NCBI RefSeq assembly: GCF_000282475.1
Contig: NZ_AKJF01000212.1
Span: forward strand, 36,015 to 100,014
DNA from: Pseudomonas sp. GM78
GTDB lineage: Bacteria; Pseudomonadota; Gammaproteobacteria; Pseudomonadales; Pseudomonadaceae
Length of the DNA stretch: 64,000 nucleotides
Direction of reading: 5' to 3'
The position numbers and the translations under genes are program-made. This document shows positions 60,760 through 64,000 of the stretch, piece after piece (position 1 is the stretch's first letter; the number at the start of each line of letters is the position of its first letter). The notes below the pieces were generated by a model that made no database searches, was not told where the DNA came from, and saw only the letters and a list, made by a program, of their open reading frames with translations.

Positions 60760-61536
60760 ATGACCGCCAGTGAAGAGAAATTTACCCGTCAAACCTTGCT
60801 CGACGTCCAGCCGTTGACGCCGAACCTGTTCACCCTGCGCGCCACGAGGGACGCAGGTTTTCGCTTTCGCGCAGGGCAATTCGCCCGGCTGGGCGTAGTC
60901 AAGGCAGACGGCAGTACGGTGTGGCGCGCCTATTCCATGGTGTCTTCACCCTACGACGAGTTTCTCGAGTTCTTTTCTATAGTCGTACCTGGCGGCGAAT
61001 TCACCAGCGAGCTGAGCCGACTGGGCGTTGGCGACACGCTGCTGGTCGATCGCCAGGCGTTCGGCTACCTGACACTCGACCGCTTCGTCGACGGGCGCGA
61101 TTTGTGGCTGTTATCCACCGGTACAGGTCTGGCGCCGTTTCTATCGATCCTGCAGGACTTCGAAGTCTGGGAAAAATTCGAGCGAATCATCCTGGTGTAT
61201 AGCGTCCGGGAGACCAGGGAGCTGGCTTACCAGGCGCTGATCGCAGGCCTGGCGCAGCGCGACTACTTGAAGGAATTTGCCCACAAATTGCAGCTGATCA
61301 ACACCGTGACCCGCGAGCGGCACCCGGGTGCCCTGAACGGGCGGATCACCACCTTGATTGAAAACGGCGAACTGGAGCGGGCGGCTGGTGTGGCGCTGAC
61401 GCCGGAACACTCGCGCGTGATGTTGTGCGGCAACCCGCAAATGATCGATGACACGCGCAAATTGCTCAAGCAGCGCGACATGCACTTGAGCCTCAGCCGG
61501 CGGCCCGGTCAGGTGGCGGTGGAGAACTTCTGGTAA
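60760..61536 (+). CDS. fpr: Ferredoxin-NADP(+) reductase
   Basis: 258 residues from ATG 60760 with AAGGAG at 60748-60753. FAD domain with RAYSMVSSP (flavin binding) and NADP domain with STGTGLAPFLSIL and VMLCGNPQM; ends VAVENFW, the C-terminal aromatic residue stacking region of bacterial FPRs. Moves electrons between NADPH and ferredoxin/flavodoxin; linked to oxidative stress and iron metabolism in Pseudomonas. Divergent from the LuxR gene. Confidence 0.95.
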   Translation: MTASEEKFTRQTLLDVQPLTPNLFTLRATRDAGFRFRAGQFARLGVVKADGSTVWRAYSMVSSPYDEFLEFFSIVVPGGEFTSELSRLGVGDTLLVDRQAFGYLTLDRFVDGRDLWLLSTGTGLAPFLSILQDFEVWEKFERIILVYSVRETRELAYQALIAGLAQRDYLKEFAHKLQLINTVTRERHPGALNGRITTLIENGELERAAGVALTPEHSRVMLCGNPQMIDDTRKLLKQRDMHLSLSRRPGQVAVENFW

Positions 61537-61540
61537 AAAA

Positions 61541-61565
61541 AAACGGCGCCTTGAAGGCGCCGTTT
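61541..61565. terminator. Rho-independent terminator shared by fpr and mscL
   Basis: 10-bp stem AAACGGCGCC / GGCGCCGTTT with a 5-base loop. T9 follows on the minus strand (mscL side). Confidence 0.9.
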
Positions 61566-61568
61566 GAT

Positions 61569-61982
61569 TCAGGGTCGATTGTTCTGGGCCTTGAGCAAGT
61601 CGCGAATCTCAACGAGCAACTCTTCTTCCTTGGTCGGAACCGGCGGCAGGGTTGGCGCGACGGCTTCTTCGCGTTTGAGGCGGTTGATGGCCTTGACGCC
61701 CATGAAGATCGCGAAGGCAACGATGACAAAGTCAATCAGAGTCTGGATGAATTTACCGTACGCCAGGACCACTGCCGGGACATCGCCCTGGGCGGCCTTG
61801 AGCGTAATGGCCAGGTCACTGAAGTCCACTCCGCCGATCAGTAAGCCGATGGGGGGCATGATCACATCGCCGACAAACGACGACACGATCTTGCCGAAAG
61901 CAGCGCCGATGATGATACCGACGGCCATGTCAATCACATTGCCTTTGACCGCGAAGGCCTTGAACTCGTTTATCACGCCCAT
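61569..61982 (-). CDS. mscL: Large-conductance mechanosensitive channel
   Basis: 137 residues. Pentameric inner-membrane channel opening under membrane tension in osmotic downshock. N-terminal amphipathic helix, TM1 [28 protein letters not shown]2 [21 protein letters not shown], and the cytoplasmic [16 protein letters not shown] bundle. Normal length. Ends at a shared terminator with fpr. Confidence 0.97.
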   Translation of the reverse strand: MGVINEFKAFAVKGNVIDMAVGIIIGAAFGKIVSSFVGDVIMPPIGLLIGGVDFSDLAITLKAAQGDVPAVVLAYGKFIQTLIDFVIVAFAIFMGVKAINRLKREEAVAPTLPPVPTKEEELLVEIRDLLKAQNNRP

Positions 61983-62546
61983 AGGTCATTTCCTTGTTAC
62001 AGATGAGGTTGGTGAGCGCAGTGTAATTCAGCAAATCGCATCCTGCTCGTCACGACTGCGTGCGGGGTCCGCCTGCAAAGGACCGAACCGGTGGCAAAAA
62101 GTGCACAAAATGCCTCATCTCCATGGGTATTGCTTCGCAGCGGCCACTCGGCTTCTGGCAATCTGGCGATTGGTCGACGAGAAAGTCGCAATGGGTTGCA
62201 ATGTGTGATTTGAGTATTTTGATACTATCAATTTGATAACCAATTCAGCGGGTGCCGAAGTCAGATGACTATATTCGTGTGGCGACTTTCAGGAAGCTAT
62301 TGTTGTACATCGTAGAAGTTCATGGTTAATGTCTGTACAGGTTTTTTCTGCAGTTGTTTAGAGGTGCTTGGGTGTTTGTGTATAAGTAACTTGTGTTTGA
62401 TTTTAATGTTGTGTGTGGTTTGTAGGTGTCTATTCGAGTTTCGTCGAATAAATTTTGAAGTATTCACTTGAGATTACCTGGTATCAATCGCGACGTACCA
62501 GGGCAGCTGACCTGAGCTATCATCGCGGTTTTTGCCGGGAGTTCAG
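61983..62546. other. 564-base AT-rich gap between mscL and radA
   Basis: No supportable gene. From about 62200 the base composition becomes strikingly AT-rich with long G/T-rich stretches. It contains TTGATACTATCAA (62219-62231), which looks like an Anr box but has a 3-base rather than 4-base centre. Confidence 0.6.
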
Positions 62547-63914
62547 ATGGCCAAGGCCAAGCGCATGTACGGCTGCACCGAGTGCGGCTCAACCTTTCCC
62601 AAGTGGGCCGGACAATGTGGTGAATGCGGCGCCTGGAACACACTCACCGAAACCATGGTGGAAAGTGGCGGGGCAGCAGCGCCCAGCGGTCGCACCGGCT
62701 GGACCGGCCAGCAGGCGCAAATCAAGACCCTGGCTGAAGTGAGTGTCGAGGAAGTCCCGCGTTTCTCCACGGCATCCAGTGAACTTGACCGGGTGCTCGG
62801 TGGTGGCCTGGTGGACGGCTCGGTGGTGCTGATCGGCGGTGATCCCGGTATCGGCAAATCCACCATTCTGTTGCAAACCTTGTGCAATCTCGCCAAGAGC
62901 ATGCCGGCGCTGTATGTCACGGGCGAAGAGTCGCAGCAGCAGGTGGCCATGCGCGCCCGACGCCTGGGGCTGCCACAGGACCAGCTGCGGGTCATGACCG
63001 AAACCTGCATTGAAACCATCATTGCTACCGCCCGGCAGGAAAAACCCCGGGTCATGGTGATCGACTCGATCCAGACGATTTTCACCGAGCAACTGCAATC
63101 GGCACCGGGCGGTGTGTCTCAGGTTCGCGAAAGTGCGGCGCTGTTGGTGCGTTATGCCAAGCAGAGTGGTACCGCGATTTTCCTGGTGGGGCACGTGACC
63201 AAGGAGGGCGCCCTGGCGGGGCCTCGAGTGCTGGAGCACATGGTCGACACCGTGCTGTATTTTGAAGGCGAATCAGACGGGCGCCTGCGCTTGTTGCGCG
63301 CGGTAAAAAATCGTTTTGGCGCGGTTAACGAGCTGGGCGTGTTCGGGATGACCGACAAGGGCCTGAAAGAAGTTTCCAATCCATCGGCGATTTTTCTGAC
63401 CCGTGCCCAGGAAGAAGTCCCGGGCAGTGTGGTCATGGCGACATGGGAAGGCACGCGGCCGATGCTGGTGGAGGTCCAGGCGCTGGTAGATGACAGTCAC
63501 CTGGCCAATCCGCGCCGGGTAACCCTGGGCCTGGATCAGAACCGGTTGGCAATGTTGCTGGCGGTCTTGCACCGGCACGGCGGCATACCCACCCACGATC
63601 AGGATGTGTTTCTCAACGTGGTGGGTGGGGTGAAGGTACTGGAAACGGCCTCTGACCTGGCGTTGATGGCAGCCGTCATGTCCAGTTTGCGTAACCGGCC
63701 GCTGCCCCATGACCTGCTGGTGTTCGGTGAGGTCGGCCTGTCCGGCGAAGTGCGTCCGGTGCCAAGCGGTCAGGAGCGCCTGAAGGAAGCGGCCAAGCAT
63801 GGGTTCAAACGTGCCATCGTGCCCAAGGGCAATGCACCGAAAGAGGCGCCTGCGGGTTTGCAGATCATCGCTGTCACCCGTCTGGAGCAAGCGCTCGACG
63901 CGCTCTTCGAATAA
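62547..63914 (+). CDS. radA: DNA repair protein RadA
   Basis: 455 residues from ATG 62547. N-terminal zinc finger C10-C13-C24-C27, RecA-like ATPase with Walker A GGDPGIGKST, the RadA-specific KNRFG motif, and a C-terminal Lon-like domain (MSSLRNRPLPHDLLVFGEVGLSGEVRPV). Branch-migration helicase in homologous recombination. Length matches the family. Confidence 0.97.
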   Translation: MAKAKRMYGCTECGSTFPKWAGQCGECGAWNTLTETMVESGGAAAPSGRTGWTGQQAQIKTLAEVSVEEVPRFSTASSELDRVLGGGLVDGSVVLIGGDPGIGKSTILLQTLCNLAKSMPALYVTGEESQQQVAMRARRLGLPQDQLRVMTETCIETIIATARQEKPRVMVIDSIQTIFTEQLQSAPGGVSQVRESAALLVRYAKQSGTAIFLVGHVTKEGALAGPRVLEHMVDTVLYFEGESDGRLRLLRAVKNRFGAVNELGVFGMTDKGLKEVSNPSAIFLTRAQEEVPGSVVMATWEGTRPMLVEVQALVDDSHLANPRRVTLGLDQNRLAMLLAVLHRHGGIPTHDQDVFLNVVGGVKVLETASDLALMAAVMSSLRNRPLPHDLLVFGEVGLSGEVRPVPSGQERLKEAAKHGFKRAIVPKGNAPKEAPAGLQIIAVTRLEQALDALFE

Positions 63915-63939
63915 CGCAAATCCTTGTAGGAGCTGCCGC

Positions 63940-64000
63940 AGGCTGCGATCTTTTGATCTTCGGCGATACAACTGACGCCAAAATCAAAAGATCGCAGCCT
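63940..64000. repeat. AAAAGATCGCAGCC-family inverted doublet, cut by the window edge
   Basis: 18-bp perfect arms AGGCTGCGATCTTTTGAT (63940-63957) and its complement at 63983-64000, just past radA; the repeat probably continues beyond the window. Likely radA terminator. Confidence 0.8.

Noticed and set aside
62219-62231. TTGATACTATCAA as an Anr box
   Set aside because: Spacing between half-sites is 3 instead of 4 bases and no oxygen-regulated gene adjoins.

Overview
The window looks like chromosome from a Pseudomonas of the fluorescens group. The basis is GC-rich coding sequence, many Pseudomonas-type REP palindromes between genes, and familiar neighbourhoods (phoH-miaB, hemL-thiE-thiD, cioAB-DUF2474, mscL-radA). 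The species call is inference from gene content. No rRNA, tRNA, CRISPR array, insertion sequence or prophage was seen.

Region 1 (1-32500) is mostly housekeeping: phoH-like (partial), miaB, DUF1820, a Sel1 protein, hemL-thiE-thiD, a hybrid 7TMR-DISM histidine kinase, an AidB-like acyl-CoA dehydrogenase, AMP nucleosidase, rluE, DUF2788, an Lrp regulator followed by a candidate small RNA, a CDF metal pump, hrpB, an EEP hydrolase, DUF2076, a NYN protein plus 3'-5' exonuclease, a second Lrp regulator divergent from a YedA-like exporter, rhlE, a flavoprotein, a histone-deacetylase-like amidohydrolase, tesB with a HAD phosphatase, a secreted alpha/beta hydrolase, and two tandem zinc metallopeptidases.

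Region 2 (33600-47800) is accessory and catabolic. It contains two adjacent units. The first is centred on an IclR regulator: a KstD-like flavoprotein and an aldo/keto reductase on one side, and a Gfo/Idh/MocA dehydrogenase, a TIM-barrel enzyme and a DMT transporter on the other. Near-identical IclR-type pseudopalindromes precede both arms. The second is a quinate/shikimate unit: MFS transporter, QuiC dehydroshikimate dehydratase, TetR regulator, shikimate/quinate dehydrogenase and type II dehydroquinase, with a shared promoter motif. A chemoreceptor gene lies between the two. The TIM-barrel enzyme of the first unit has the same four metal-binding positions as QuiC, so the first unit may degrade a related cyclic acid or polyol by an undescribed route. 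This is the strongest candidate for a new system here.

Region 3 (48000-64000) holds a LysR regulator divergent from a tautomerase, a DUF4160-DUF2442 pair lying between two look-alike terminators, trmA with a purine permease, a secreted DUF4879 protein, a DJ-1-like protein lacking the usual active-site residues, an MFS exporter, the cyanide-insensitive oxidase operon behind a perfect Anr box, rlmG, an AT-rich LuxR solo, ferredoxin-NADP reductase, mscL and radA.
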